Positions 36,136 through 45,413 of a stretch of DNA of 64,000 nucleotides are shown piece after piece (position 1 is the first letter of the stretch; every line of letters begins with the position of its first letter). The translations under genes were made by a program, and so were the position numbers. Source of the DNA: an uncultured Saprospiraceae bacterium. Its GTDB lineage: Bacteria > Bacteroidota > Bacteroidia > Chitinophagales > Saprospiraceae. Under the pieces are notes generated by a model that was not told where the DNA came from, made no database searches, and saw only the letters and a program-made list of their open reading frames with translations. The stretch is from the NCBI GenBank assembly GCA_937928045.1, contig CALFWO010000047.1:1-64000 (forward strand). The letters are read 5' to 3'.

Positions 36136-37017
36136 ATGAGTAATCAGATAGAATTTCGTCATCTTCGATATTTTCAAGCTGTGGCCGCAGAATTGCACTT
36201 TCGCAAAGCAGCAGAAAAATTATACATGTCTCAGCCAGGATTAAGTCGGCAGATCAAGCAATTGGAAGAAGAGCTTGGGATTGTCCTATTCGAAAGACAC
36301 AATCGGAAAGTTCAATTGACAAAGTCCGGTAAATATTTGAAGACCGAATTGGATCATTATTTTAAAGGACTAAATGATGTATTCCAAAAAGCAAAATTGT
36401 TACAAGAAGGGATGGTTGGTGAGTTGTCATTTGGATATGTAGGCTCCGCAATGAAAGAGGTGATTCCAAATTTGCTGGTAACGTTTAGAAAGTCATATCC
36501 TAAGGTATTATTCGACTTAAAAGAGCAAGAAAACCAGACGCAAATAGCAGGATTGTTGGCTCAAGAAATAGACGTCGCATTTGTACGTCTGGAAGAGGTG
36601 CCAAAAGGGTTGAAAAAGATTGAATTGCTGAATGAGCCCTTTTGTCTTGTTCTGCCTGAAAATCATAAAGTGTCAAAAAGTAATTTTAAAAACTTGGAGC
36701 AATTTAAGGAGGCTTCTTTTATTTTATTTGAGCAAACCTATAGTCATACTTATTATGACAAAATCATGCATATATTCCGAGATGCTGGTTTTGTTCCAAA
36801 TGCCATGCACAATACGATCCATGCTAGTTCAATTTTCGCCTTAGTAAAAAATGGTTTTGGGATATCAATTGTTCCAAAATCATTAATGTCTCCATCGGAA
36901 AAAGGGATTAAATTCATTGAACTCGATATGATCGCTCAACGAACAAAACTTTTTATGGTTTGGAATCCTAGCAACAGTAATCCACTATTGCACAATTTTT
37001 TGAAATTGGTTCTTTAA
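36136..37017 (+). CDS. LysR-type transcriptional regulator
   Basis: A 293-residue LTTR. The N-terminal winged helix-turn-helix is at about residues 6-64 ('FRHLRYFQAVAAELHFRKAA', 'MSQPGLSRQIKQLEEELG'). A linker helix and a two-lobed effector domain follow to the end, with 'GFGISIVPKSL' near 245. The sequence style is close to BenM/CatM-like LTTRs; the effector is unknown. It is divergent from the DUF4272 gene, the classic layout for an LTTR controlling its neighbour and itself. Confidence 0.93.
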   Translation: MSNQIEFRHLRYFQAVAAELHFRKAAEKLYMSQPGLSRQIKQLEEELGIVLFERHNRKVQLTKSGKYLKTELDHYFKGLNDVFQKAKLLQEGMVGELSFGYVGSAMKEVIPNLLVTFRKSYPKVLFDLKEQENQTQIAGLLAQEIDVAFVRLEEVPKGLKKIELLNEPFCLVLPENHKVSKSNFKNLEQFKEASFILFEQTYSHTYYDKIMHIFRDAGFVPNAMHNTIHASSIFALVKNGFGISIVPKSLMSPSEKGIKFIELDMIAQRTKLFMVWNPSNSNPLLHNFLKLVL

Positions 37018-37044
37018 ATTGGGAATCAAGTGGGTAAGCAAAAT

Positions 37045-37095
37045 AAAATGGGTTATTCAAGCGCAATTTATCAACTCTTCATTATAACCCATTTT
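37045..37095 (+). terminator. Intrinsic terminator after the LysR gene
   Basis: AAAATGGGTTAT (37045-37056) pairs with ATAACCCATTTT (37084-37095) across a 27-base loop. The remaining DNA to 37329 is AT-rich with no gene seen. Confidence 0.65.
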
Positions 37096-37329
37096 GTCCT
37101 TGGTGAAAGAATATTAATAACTAAGGTCTAGTGTACTGAAGACTTTTTTTTAATTATTTAGGATGTGTAACTGTCAGAATATCAGATAGATATTGGTGTT
37201 TTCGAAGTAAATGAGAAAAAAATCACTTTTCTTTTAATTAATTTAGTGTCCTTGTGCAGCGTTTTAGAAGGTTCGCTGATTATAGTGGTATAGGATTCTT
37301 AAACCTATTGTTAACTACAACTATTTGAA

Positions 37330-39180
37330 ATGAAAAAATTATTCTTTTTAAGTCTATTATTCCTTGGTCTATTTGGCTGCCGGGAAGATGTGGATACCGA
37401 ATTTGACACCACAACAGTTACTAACCCGCCGGTTGTAATTGACGATTATGATCCCACTTCAAATTTGGTGTCTGGAACAGTATCTGGATATATTTTTGAC
37501 GAGGCGGATGTTCCTGTAGAAGGAGCAACTGTACGCATGCGAGGTGTATCTTACACAACAGATGATGAAGGTTACTTTTTAGCTAAAGATGTAGAATTGG
37601 ATGCTGAAGGCACCTTTTTTACGGTAGAGAAAAACGGCTATTTTGATGGATCTCGTAGATTCTATCCTAGAGCAAATGTTGTCAGTTATACAAGAGTTCA
37701 ACTGATGGAATTAAACAACATTGGGTCTTTTGCTTCTAATACTGCAGCTACACTTACCGGCACAGACGGTATCAAGCTTTCATTTCCCGCGAATGGTATT
37801 AAAAAAGCAGATGGCACCATTTATAATGGTGATGTAACTGTTGCTGCAAAGTGGTTGGACCCAACAGCAGATAATGTTACAGAATTAATGCCTGGAAATC
37901 TTTTTGGATTGAACAATAAGGTTGAAGAAGTGGCTTTAGCAACATATGGTATGATGGCTGTTGAGCTATTTGGTGAAAACGGCGAGGAATTGAATGTTGC
38001 AGATGGAAAAAAGGTGGAATTATCATTTCCATTGCCAGCAGACATGGGTTCTACTGCACCAGATGAAATTCCATTATGGTCATTCGAAGATGCGCAATAT
38101 GGAATATGGGTGGAAGAAGGAAAAGCGACGCGCCAAGGAGATTTTTATGTAGGTGAAGTTAGTCACTTTTCATTTTGGAATTGCGATGCACCATTTCCAA
38201 TTGTTTTTGTTGAAGGAAGATTGCTTACAGATAACGGAGCGCCAATTGCTGATGCAGTCGTGAAAGTTCAAGTAGCAAGTACAAGTATCTGTGGTTATGG
38301 ATATACAGATAGCGAAGGATATTTTTCTGGAAAATTGCCTAAAGGAGAAGTATTGAATATCTCAGCTGGTAGTGATTGGGATTTATGTGATTTCGCAGCA
38401 ACTCAAATTGGACCATTCGATGCTGATACGAATATCGGAGATATTACGCTTGCTGATAGTGGCGCTGCTTTTGAAGTATCCGGAACAGTTGTTGACTGCT
38501 CAGGAGCACCGGTTACTGATGGTCGAGTCAAAATATTAGTTGGAACACGTTTAACGACCATTATTTTGGATGGTTCAAATAGTTTTAATGTAGGCATACT
38601 TAATTGTGATGCTGTGTCAGATTTAGTAATCAGAGCTGATAATTTTGTAAGTCAAGAAGGATCAGATCCGCAAACAATAGCTATTACACCTAATGTAGAC
38701 GCTGGCGAGATAATGGCTTGTGGAACTGCGATTACCGAATTCTTTACATTTACTGTTAATGGTGAAACTCATACATTTAATGAAGGATCTGTATTCTTTG
38801 AAATCCCTACTACAAATGAGTACTTATTCCTTTCGGTTAATGATTCTTTATCCGGAAATCCTAACAGCCAAGATGCCTTCTCAATAAGTCTAACATTTGG
38901 AAATGTGGGAACTTACGGATTGACTGATCTTAATTCCATAAATATGAATACAACTATGCCTAATTATTCTCAGACTTCTTCATTTAGCTGTTGGAATCAA
39001 CAAGGTCAATCAGGCTGTAATGACCTAACGGTATTAGAAGTAAACATTACCAGTAATGAGGGCGTTGGAGGAAATCTTGAAGGTAATATGACTGGTACAG
39101 CTATATTTAATGATGAAACTGGAACACCATATTCTGTAGCGTATGATTTTTCTGCATCTTGGAGATTACCAATACAATAA
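37330..39180 (+). CDS. Carboxypeptidase-regulatory-like surface lipoprotein
   Basis: A 616-residue lipoprotein with a short signal ending 'LFGC' (Cys17). An acidic stretch (REDVDTEFD) follows, which may serve as a surface-export signal of the kind seen in Bacteroidota lipoproteins. Residues about 48-115 form a CarboxypepD-reg-like domain ('SGYIFDEADVPVEGATV', 'TTDDEGYF'). A ZU5-like region lies at about 130-290 and a second regulatory-like domain at about 290-380. A Cys-containing beta region completes the protein. Similar proteins are common and uncharacterised in Saprospiria-like genomes. It has its own terminator. Confidence 0.8.
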   Translation: MKKLFFLSLLFLGLFGCREDVDTEFDTTTVTNPPVVIDDYDPTSNLVSGTVSGYIFDEADVPVEGATVRMRGVSYTTDDEGYFLAKDVELDAEGTFFTVEKNGYFDGSRRFYPRANVVSYTRVQLMELNNIGSFASNTAATLTGTDGIKLSFPANGIKKADGTIYNGDVTVAAKWLDPTADNVTELMPGNLFGLNNKVEEVALATYGMMAVELFGENGEELNVADGKKVELSFPLPADMGSTAPDEIPLWSFEDAQYGIWVEEGKATRQGDFYVGEVSHFSFWNCDAPFPIVFVEGRLLTDNGAPIADAVVKVQVASTSICGYGYTDSEGYFSGKLPKGEVLNISAGSDWDLCDFAATQIGPFDADTNIGDITLADSGAAFEVSGTVVDCSGAPVTDGRVKILVGTRLTTIILDGSNSFNVGILNCDAVSDLVIRADNFVSQEGSDPQTIAITPNVDAGEIMACGTAITEFFTFTVNGETHTFNEGSVFFEIPTTNEYLFLSVNDSLSGNPNSQDAFSISLTFGNVGTYGLTDLNSINMNTTMPNYSQTSSFSCWNQQGQSGCNDLTVLEVNITSNEGVGGNLEGNMTGTAIFNDETGTPYSVAYDFSASWRLPIQ

Positions 39181-39264
39181 TCAACTTAAAGGATTAATTA
39201 AACCAATTGACATTTTAACTTCGGGAAGGTTAGATTAATCTGATTGAAGAACGTTGTATTAGGT

Positions 39265-39307
39265 TTAACCAAAAAGGGCTGTCCAAAGGATGGCTCTTTT
39301 TGGTTAA
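39265..39307 (+). terminator. Very stable intrinsic terminator
   Basis: Arms at 39265-39284 and 39288-39307 form a 20-bp stem with three G-U pairs and an AAA loop. The A-run and T-run inside the stem could serve either direction. It lies 85 bases after the surface lipoprotein stop. Confidence 0.88.
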
Positions 39308-39657
39308 TATAGAATTGTATTAAGATAGCTACAGATGAATGTTTTGGATTATTTATTCCCGGAAATATAACACAACCAATTTCTATTTAGAATTTTGCTT
39401 TATGACGTTATTTTTTGACTAATAATTAGAAAACAGTTGTTTATAGTTTACTTAAAGTAGTCATTTGTTCTTGTCGACGGTTTGTTATATAGTATCAATA
39501 ATTATATACTCTTCATTGTCCAGTCACAGAGGCTTAAATATTTCGGCAATATTGGACTGAGCTTAGAATAAATTGTGATAACCATAAGGCAAAATACTCC
39601 CCTCGCCTTTTCTTAAAAGTCCGAATTAAACTCTCCCAATTATTTTTTAAATCTATT
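39308..39657. other. Intergenic region with no gene seen
   Basis: 350 AT-rich bases lie between the terminator and the YWTD-propeller gene. I see no convincing short ORF, tRNA or hairpin. The structured element just before the next gene is listed separately. Confidence 0.5.
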
Positions 39658-39689
39658 CTAATTTGCATAGGCAAATTAGTTAACGTTAA
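39658..39689 (+). promoter_or_regulatory. Inverted repeat plus palindrome just upstream of the YWTD gene
   Basis: CTAATTTGC and GCAAATTAG form a perfect 9-bp inverted repeat with a 4-base spacer (39658-39679). The palindrome TTAACGTTAA (39680-39689) follows immediately. The pair ends 15 bases before the ATG at 39705. It could be an operator or a 5'-UTR hairpin affecting translation. Confidence 0.45.
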
Positions 39690-39704
39690 TAATTAATATC
39701 CAAT

Positions 39705-40547
39705 ATGAAAACCTTTTTATTTACACTAGTGCTATCGCTCTCACTAAATTTTTCTTACGCTCAATACAATATTTTTTGGGGTGATAAAGCAAGTTCCACG
39801 ATTACCTCTTCCGCTAACGACATGGATATGACCAATGTAGTTGCCTCTAATATTACGGACGCAAGTCGAGTGAAAGTTGATGCTATTAATGAAAAAATAT
39901 ATTGGGCTGACAAGAATATGGGTAAGATTTATAGATCGAATTTTGACGGTTCCGAGTCAACTGTTATTATTTCTATTACCGGAGCTTTGTCAATTTTTGC
40001 AATTGATCAGGAAAATGAAAAGATCTACTATGCAGATGATGCAGGTCATAGAATTATGACCGCTGATCTTGATGGTAAGAATTCAACTCCATTTGCGAGT
40101 GAAGTTGGTAACATTAAAGGATTTGCCTTTGATCAAGCTAGCCAGCGAGTTTTTTGGACAGATTTGACCCATGGCAATATTACAAGAATTAGTATGGATG
40201 GTACGAATAGAGAAGTTATTTTCGAAAATGAAGAAATGATCTTTTTCGATTTAGCATCTGATCATATCAATGAGCAACTGTATTTTACGGATCGTTCGAA
40301 CAATGCTATTTTAAGAGTTGATTATAATGGTAAAAATCTAACTGAGGTTATCGAATTGTCAAACTTGGCAGGAACAATTTGTCTTGATCCAGCATCTTCA
40401 AAGATTTTCTATAAAGAAGGTGATCAATTGAATATGGCAAATATGGATGGAACAGATGTCATTATGCTTGCCGAAGGAATAATGGAACTAAGTGGTCTCG
40501 ATGTATATAATGAAAACGCGGCGCAATCTATGGCCCGCAAAAAGTAA
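39705..40547 (+). CDS. Exported YWTD-type beta-propeller protein
   Basis: A 280-residue protein with a Sec signal peptide (1-19, ends 'SYAQ') followed by about six approximately 42-residue repeats of LDL-receptor YWTD type: 'KIYWADKNMGKIYRSNFDG', 'KIYYADDAGHRIMTADLDG', 'RVFWTDLTHGNITRISMDG' and 'QLYFTDRSNNAILRVDYNG'. The repeats build a six-bladed propeller, usually a binding platform. No sorting domain follows, so it may stay periplasmic. The function is unknown. An inverted repeat lies directly before the start codon. Confidence 0.85.
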   Translation: MKTFLFTLVLSLSLNFSYAQYNIFWGDKASSTITSSANDMDMTNVVASNITDASRVKVDAINEKIYWADKNMGKIYRSNFDGSESTVIISITGALSIFAIDQENEKIYYADDAGHRIMTADLDGKNSTPFASEVGNIKGFAFDQASQRVFWTDLTHGNITRISMDGTNREVIFENEEMIFFDLASDHINEQLYFTDRSNNAILRVDYNGKNLTEVIELSNLAGTICLDPASSKIFYKEGDQLNMANMDGTDVIMLAEGIMELSGLDVYNENAAQSMARKK

Positions 40548-40629
40548 TTCAAAATAGTAACTAGTCAAAGTGCCTGTCGTTCAGTCATGTCTTAATAAAA
40601 CTCGGCTGGATGATGGGTGCTTTTTCTTT

Positions 40630-40664
40630 AAAGACTACCGCTTAATCGAAAGTTGGTGGTCTTT
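40630..40664 (+). terminator. Intrinsic terminator after the propeller gene
   Basis: AAAGACTACC (40630-40639) pairs with GGTGGTCTTT (40655-40664) with one wobble or mismatch. A short T-run follows. Confidence 0.6.
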
Positions 40665-40742
40665 TGTCTATTAAAGCCAAAAGGTTACCGTGTTCCGGAT
40701 ACTTTTATTTTGATTAAATCATTATAGAACAAAATCAATATT

Positions 40743-41018
40743 ATGAGTTCTTACATTTTTGAAAATCGAAATACCAAGTCATTTTACAACATGGCTTGGA
40801 TTGCCTTTGGCTTATCATTTATTGGTATGCTGGTTGGGGTCCTATACATGGATGCTTCAATTGAACTAAAAGGGTTTCTAACAATGAGTTATTTGTTCAG
40901 TGTTACTTCTTGTTTCACCTTGGCTAAAGTCGTACGCGATAAAGATGAGTCTGAGAAATTTATTAATAAAGTAGAAACGGCAAGAACTGAAAGGTTGCTG
41001 AATGAATCTGGTCACTAA
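40743..41018 (+). CDS. YiaA/YiaB-family two-helix membrane protein
   Basis: A 91-residue inner-membrane protein with two hydrophobic helices (about residues 15-36 and 42-62). It has the YiaAB signature, including 'AWIAFGLSFIGMLVG', 'KGFLTMSYLFSVTSCFTLAKVVRD' and a basic/acidic tail. The family has no known function. Its stop codon is directly abutted by the stop of the convergent GNAT gene. Confidence 0.85.
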   Translation: MSSYIFENRNTKSFYNMAWIAFGLSFIGMLVGVLYMDASIELKGFLTMSYLFSVTSCFTLAKVVRDKDESEKFINKVETARTERLLNESGH

Positions 41019-41474
41019 TTAAAGCGTTTTTCTAAAACAAATAGAGTCTTTTACTCCAGCGTACTGACCATAATTGGTCATTCGATTGTATCCACTTTTT
41101 TCGTACAATCGAATGGCTGATTTTTGTCTAATGCCAGTTTCCAAAATACACTGCGTAAAATTTAATTCTTTGCTCCAGATTTCTAAAGCTGAAATAATCA
41201 TTCCCCCAATCCCTTTTCCGCGCGCATTGTCACTAACATACATGCGTTTGATCTCCATATTGGTTTTATCAAAAATTTTTATGGCTCCACAGCCAATTGG
41301 TTTTTTATCCAAATAGGCAATTACAGTATACTTTATTGAATCCAGTTGATTATATTGATCATAGAATTCATGATCTTCTCCATCAGAAATGGCTAAAACG
41401 CGATCTAGTTCTTTAACTAAATTAATAAAATCTGGATGTTTTGCGTTCGATCTTTTAAGTTCTACATTCATCAT
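41019..41474 (-). CDS. GNAT-family N-acetyltransferase
   Basis: A 151-residue GNAT protein. The acetyl-CoA site motif is 'DNARGKGIGGMIISALE' (R/Q-x-x-G-x-G/A type) near residues 81-97. 'MEIKRMYV' forms the strand before it, and 'AIRLYEKSGY' is the C-terminal motif. The acceptor is unknown; its size and pattern resemble PaiA/ElaA-like small-molecule acetyltransferases. The first two codons are both Met. It lies nine bases after the DUF1801 gene, so the two are an operon. Confidence 0.88.
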   Translation of the reverse strand: MMNVELKRSNAKHPDFINLVKELDRVLAISDGEDHEFYDQYNQLDSIKYTVIAYLDKKPIGCGAIKIFDKTNMEIKRMYVSDNARGKGIGGMIISALEIWSKELNFTQCILETGIRQKSAIRLYEKSGYNRMTNYGQYAGVKDSICFRKTL

Positions 41475-41483
41475 AAAAATAAT

Positions 41484-41903
41484 TTAACATCCAGGATTAT
41501 TTTTGGAGTGATGCCATGCTTTTTTCAAGATGGTGGTTAATACTTTCATATCTACATCAGCCAATTTATTGATGTATAAGCAAATTTTTCCTGTTCTGTG
41601 TTTCCCTAGTTTTTTTAACAAAGTATCTTGATCTTCAAAATTCGAAAGTACGTAAAAAACAAGATTGGTTTTTCTTGGGGAGTAAGACATTCGTGCGTAA
41701 GTGCTCTCTTTGCCATTGGCCAATTGGTAAGTATAAGATCCGAATCCAATGATTGAAGATCCCCACATTCTCGGTTCTTCTTTTGTGATTTTCCGAAGTA
41801 GCTCCAGTATTTTTATTGCATCTTCCTTTTTAGATGCTGTTGGAAGTACGTCAATGAATGCCAATACGGATTTATCGGTTTGGCTAGTCTTTTTTTCAGT
41901 CAT
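41484..41903 (-). CDS. DUF1801 protein
   Basis: A 139-residue soluble protein matching DUF1801 (YdhG-like): 'VLAFIDVLPTASKKEDAIKILELL', 'EPRMWGSSIIGFGSYTYQ', 'LVFYVLSNFEDQDTLLKKLGKHRTGKICLYI' (in part) and 'ADVDMKVLTTILKKAW'. Family members are small and often DNA- or stress-associated, but no activity is established. It leads the short operon with the GNAT gene. Confidence 0.85.
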   Translation of the reverse strand: MTEKKTSQTDKSVLAFIDVLPTASKKEDAIKILELLRKITKEEPRMWGSSIIGFGSYTYQLANGKESTYARMSYSPRKTNLVFYVLSNFEDQDTLLKKLGKHRTGKICLYINKLADVDMKVLTTILKKAWHHSKNNPGC

Positions 41904-42237
41904 GATAAATATCTATAATACGGCCAATTTAACTATTAATTGAATTAAGTAAAAGTACTGATAGTTTTATTTATTCTGTTTGATACTTTGGTGAGAATTG
42001 CCTAGGAAACTGCCTAGATTTACTTTGTTACTATCTCAATTATTGATTCTTTTAATAATTGTCTTATCTTATCTAATCTTATACCCAGTATCGGTTACTT
42101 TTCCCCTATTGGTATTCCTTCTTATGAGGTATTAGAGTTCTTCCAAAAAACTTAACAAACAAAATTCCGATTTATTTCAATTACTAATTTTTTAAACACT
42201 AGTCCTAAGACTTTGTGATTAAAGACGACGATATGAT
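41904..42237. other. Divergent intergenic region upstream of the epimerase cluster
   Basis: 334 AT-rich bases separate the DUF1801 and epimerase genes, which diverge here. Near-matches to the -7 box (TACTTTG, one base short) occur near 41980 and 42017, and TGCCTAG is directly repeated nearby. No gene or RNA was recognised. Promoters for both directions should lie here. Confidence 0.4.
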
Positions 42238-43191
42238 ATGAAATCAGGAAAGATTTTAATTACTGGCGGAGCAGGATTCATTGGAAGCCATTTAACAGAA
42301 TACCTACTCCAAAGAGGGTTTCAAGTGGTTGTGCTCGATAATCTATCAATGGGAAATAAGCTTTTGTTTAGAGATGCCGATAAAGTGGAGTTAATTGAAG
42401 GAGATGTCAGAGATCTATCTACCGTAGTAAGGGCTTCAGAAGGTTGTTCTAGAATAGTTCATCTAGCTGCAATTGTAGGAGTAGATGAGGTAATCAAAAA
42501 GGCTTTTGATATGGTAGAGACGGAAACGATTGGTACATTCAATGTCGTTACTGCTGCAAAAAAACATAAAGTTAAAAAGCTTCTTTACGCATCGTCAAGT
42601 GCTGTTTATCATAAATTGTATTCTGATTTCAGTAAAGAAACAGATCAACTTGGATTAGTAAATACATATGCAGTTGCCAAACGGCTGAATGAAAAATATT
42701 TAGAAGCGCTTTCGACTGATTTTAATATTAGTACCAACGCCATGCGATTTTTTAATGTATACGGTGGAAGGCAAGATGAAAGAATGGTTGTTCCAAGATT
42801 TTTTAAGCAAGCCATGACCAATACATCAATTGAAATTTTTGGAAGTGGTAGGCAAACTCGAGATTTCACTTACATTGATGATGTTGTTCAAGCCATGACG
42901 ATATTGTTGTTTAGAAATAATTTGTCTGGTGTTTTTAATATCTCTCGTGGCGTTGAAACCAATATTTTTGAATTGGCTACTGCGGTCAAATCAATCACTA
43001 GTTCTAAGTCAGAAATTATAAGATTGCAATTTCCTTCAAACCGGACATCATTCAAAGTGGATAGAAGAATAGGAAGTGCTCAAAAGCTTTATCGATTTAC
43101 AAATTATAAACCCAATACTTGTTTGGAGGAAGGGATAAAGCAGTACCATAAGTATTTACTTTCTAAGCAACAAACAGCTGGCTTAGCTTAG
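42238..43191 (+). CDS. NAD-dependent sugar-nucleotide epimerase/dehydratase (extended SDR)
   Basis: A 317-residue extended short-chain dehydrogenase/reductase. NAD-binding motif 'TGGAGFIG' is at residues 9-16, 'HLAA' near 75-78, catalytic 'YAVAK' has Tyr144 and Lys148, and Ser is supplied by 'ASSSAVY'. 'NVYGGRQDE' and 'RDFTYIDDV' are typical of UDP-glucose 4-epimerase/UDP-glucuronate decarboxylase-like enzymes. It would convert a nucleotide sugar for the glycosyltransferase encoded two bases downstream. The specific sugar is unknown. Confidence 0.88.
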   Translation: MKSGKILITGGAGFIGSHLTEYLLQRGFQVVVLDNLSMGNKLLFRDADKVELIEGDVRDLSTVVRASEGCSRIVHLAAIVGVDEVIKKAFDMVETETIGTFNVVTAAKKHKVKKLLYASSSAVYHKLYSDFSKETDQLGLVNTYAVAKRLNEKYLEALSTDFNISTNAMRFFNVYGGRQDERMVVPRFFKQAMTNTSIEIFGSGRQTRDFTYIDDVVQAMTILLFRNNLSGVFNISRGVETNIFELATAVKSITSSKSEIIRLQFPSNRTSFKVDRRIGSAQKLYRFTNYKPNTCLEEGIKQYHKYLLSKQQTAGLA

Positions 43192-43193
43192 TC

Positions 43194-44045
43194 ATGTCAG
43201 AAGAAGTAATAAATTATTCAGGAAGTGATCATCTCAATTGGTTACAAAGGAAAAAAAAAGGACTTAGTAATCGCTATTATAAATATAGAAGATACTTCCT
43301 TTGGTGGATACATGTTCGTCTGAATCATATTGCGCCTGACTTTAGTAAGATTAAACCTACTAGCACACCAATCATTATAAATAATTTCAATAGACTAGAG
43401 TTGCTCAAGGCTCAGTTGGATTGGTTGAAAACTCTAAGTGATGAAATCTCAATTATAATTTTGGACAATAAGTCTGACTATCCTCCACTTTTAGACTTTT
43501 ATAAAGAATTAGATCATCCTTCGATTCAAGTAATCATGCTAAATTTTAATTCTTGGAGAAAAGGAGCAGAACATATTGCTAATTTGTTGCTTAAAAAATT
43601 TGAGAACGTCGTAATTACCGATTCTGATTTATTACCCTACTCGACTACACCAAAAGATTTAGTCAGTTATTTGGCACAGCTCATGCTGAAATATCCAACG
43701 GTTAATCACATTGGGACGTCCTTGGCTATCAATGACTTGCCGGAACATAACCCGTTAAAAGCAACCATAATAAATTACGAAAAAGAATTCTGGCCACCTG
43801 TTGCTAAAAAGGCTGGTACGGATGGCTATTTTGGTAAAATTGATACCACCTTCGCTATGTATCGTAAGGGTTCAAAAATATTGGCTACTGAGCCAGCGAT
43901 CAGAACAGTACCTCCATATTGTTTAAAACATGAAGATTGGTATTTGGATCCAAATAAATACAGCGAGGAGCACCAATATTATTTTGACTCCTGTAAATCT
44001 TTTGCCACTTGGGCACATGAACAAAAAAGAAAGAATAAAGTATAA
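43194..44045 (+). CDS. GT-A-fold glycosyltransferase-like protein
   Basis: A 283-residue protein. After a basic N-terminal segment, a family-2-like nucleotide-diphospho-sugar fold begins at about residue 58 ('TPIIINNFNRLELLKAQLDWL'). 'ISIIILDNKSDYPPLL' and the metal motif 'VVITDSDLLPY' (DxD-type) follow. 'CLKHEDWYLDP' is a plausible acceptor-side block. It has no membrane helix; the Arg/Lys- and aromatic-rich N-terminus could sit on the inner membrane. It is in a tight series with the upstream epimerase (2-base gap) and the P450 (6-base gap), which argues for one pathway. Confidence 0.75.
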   Translation: MSEEVINYSGSDHLNWLQRKKKGLSNRYYKYRRYFLWWIHVRLNHIAPDFSKIKPTSTPIIINNFNRLELLKAQLDWLKTLSDEISIIILDNKSDYPPLLDFYKELDHPSIQVIMLNFNSWRKGAEHIANLLLKKFENVVITDSDLLPYSTTPKDLVSYLAQLMLKYPTVNHIGTSLAINDLPEHNPLKATIINYEKEFWPPVAKKAGTDGYFGKIDTTFAMYRKGSKILATEPAIRTVPPYCLKHEDWYLDPNKYSEEHQYYFDSCKSFATWAHEQKRKNKV

Positions 44046-44051
44046 TATACT

Positions 44052-45413
44052 ATGGATAACAATGCCATAATTCCACCAAGGGCCCCAAGGTATAGATCAA
44101 TACTAAGGTTACAGCGTTTCATGAAGAATCCTATTCCATTCATGAATGATAACCTAGAGAAATATGGAGATACCTACTCTTTTAGTTTGAGATTTAATAA
44201 GTCAAACATTCTCACCATTGATCCTGATATTATTCAGCATATTTTAAGAAAAAATGCGGACAATTATGAAAAACCTATAGAGACAACCGATGTATTTAGT
44301 AGATTTATCGGAGAAGGTTTATTATTAGCTCGAGGGAAAAAACATACCGAGCAACGAAAGCTGATGGCTCCAGGATTTAGACCAAAAAGCCTTTCCAATC
44401 TCGTTGATTTAATGGATAAAGAAATTGATGCGTATTTCGATCAATTGGATTCAAGAATAGACAAATCATCAAGGATTACCATCGATGATGAAATGAGAAC
44501 ACTTACTTTTCAAGTGATGTCTAAGGCTATTTTTGGCAACGATATGGACGCCCAAGAGATTGAAAAGTTTTCTCATAGATTTCAGACCATTCAAAGTCTA
44601 TTGATCAAATTGGCAAGATTACCTAGTTTGATGAAAGTCTACAAGTTTACTGGAAGATCCCAATACTACGATGGAATCTCTTATGAGAATAATCAGGCAC
44701 TGTTAGACATTATTGGTAAAAGAAGATCTCAAGCACCTAAAGATGATCTTTTGGGAATGCTAATGGCAAGTAAGTATGAAAACTCTGATGATGGAATGTC
44801 CGATCGACAATTGAAAGAAGAAAGCTTGATTCTTTTTGTTGCGGGCCATGAAACGGCCTCAAATATTTTGTCCTGGATTTTTTATATCCTAGGCAAGCAT
44901 CCGGAAGCTATTGATGGAATTAAGAATGAATATTCAGCCATGCTTGAAGGACGTATTCCAACTTTTGGAGAACTGATGAAAATGGAATATTTGAGTCAAG
45001 TTATTGACGAGTGTTTGCGAATATATCCTCCATCTTGGATTACATCAAGAATAGCAAAAGAGGAAGATGAAATTAAAGGATTTAAAATTCCAAAAGGCTC
45101 TAGAGTGATTCCTTTCATTTATGGTTTGCATCACAACAAAGAACACTGGAAAAACCCTTCGAAGTTTGATCCTTCAAGGTTTACCAAGGCAGCTAGAATG
45201 AAAAGACACAATTTCGCACACATGCCTTTTGGCGCCGGTCCTAGAATGTGCATCGGAAGAAATTTTGCAATGATGGAAATGAAGATGATCATTATCAAAT
45301 TGCTAAAGCGATACGATTTCCAACTTAAGCCAAATCAACAAGTGAAAATGCTTCCCGCAGTTACACTAAAACCTCGAAACGGAATTAAATTTGACTTCAA
45401 AAAGTCCTCTTAG
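44052..45413 (+). CDS. Cytochrome P450
   Basis: A 453-residue soluble P450 monooxygenase of usual bacterial length. The I-helix oxygen motif 'AGHET' is at 264-268, the K-helix ExxR is 'ECLR' (Glu320-Arg323), and the heme-thiolate motif 'FGAGPRMCIG' has Cys400. It needs a ferredoxin/reductase or other partner not encoded nearby. The 'PPSW' after ExxR and the overall style resemble the CYP102/CYP4-like fatty-acid hydroxylase branch, but the substrate is inferred only. Context with the epimerase and GT suggests oxidation of a lipid or glycolipid. The stop overlaps the convergent deacetylase gene by four bases. Confidence 0.93.
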   Translation: MDNNAIIPPRAPRYRSILRLQRFMKNPIPFMNDNLEKYGDTYSFSLRFNKSNILTIDPDIIQHILRKNADNYEKPIETTDVFSRFIGEGLLLARGKKHTEQRKLMAPGFRPKSLSNLVDLMDKEIDAYFDQLDSRIDKSSRITIDDEMRTLTFQVMSKAIFGNDMDAQEIEKFSHRFQTIQSLLIKLARLPSLMKVYKFTGRSQYYDGISYENNQALLDIIGKRRSQAPKDDLLGMLMASKYENSDDGMSDRQLKEESLILFVAGHETASNILSWIFYILGKHPEAIDGIKNEYSAMLEGRIPTFGELMKMEYLSQVIDECLRIYPPSWITSRIAKEEDEIKGFKIPKGSRVIPFIYGLHHNKEHWKNPSKFDPSRFTKAARMKRHNFAHMPFGAGPRMCIGRNFAMMEMKMIIIKLLKRYDFQLKPNQQVKMLPAVTLKPRNGIKFDFKKSS

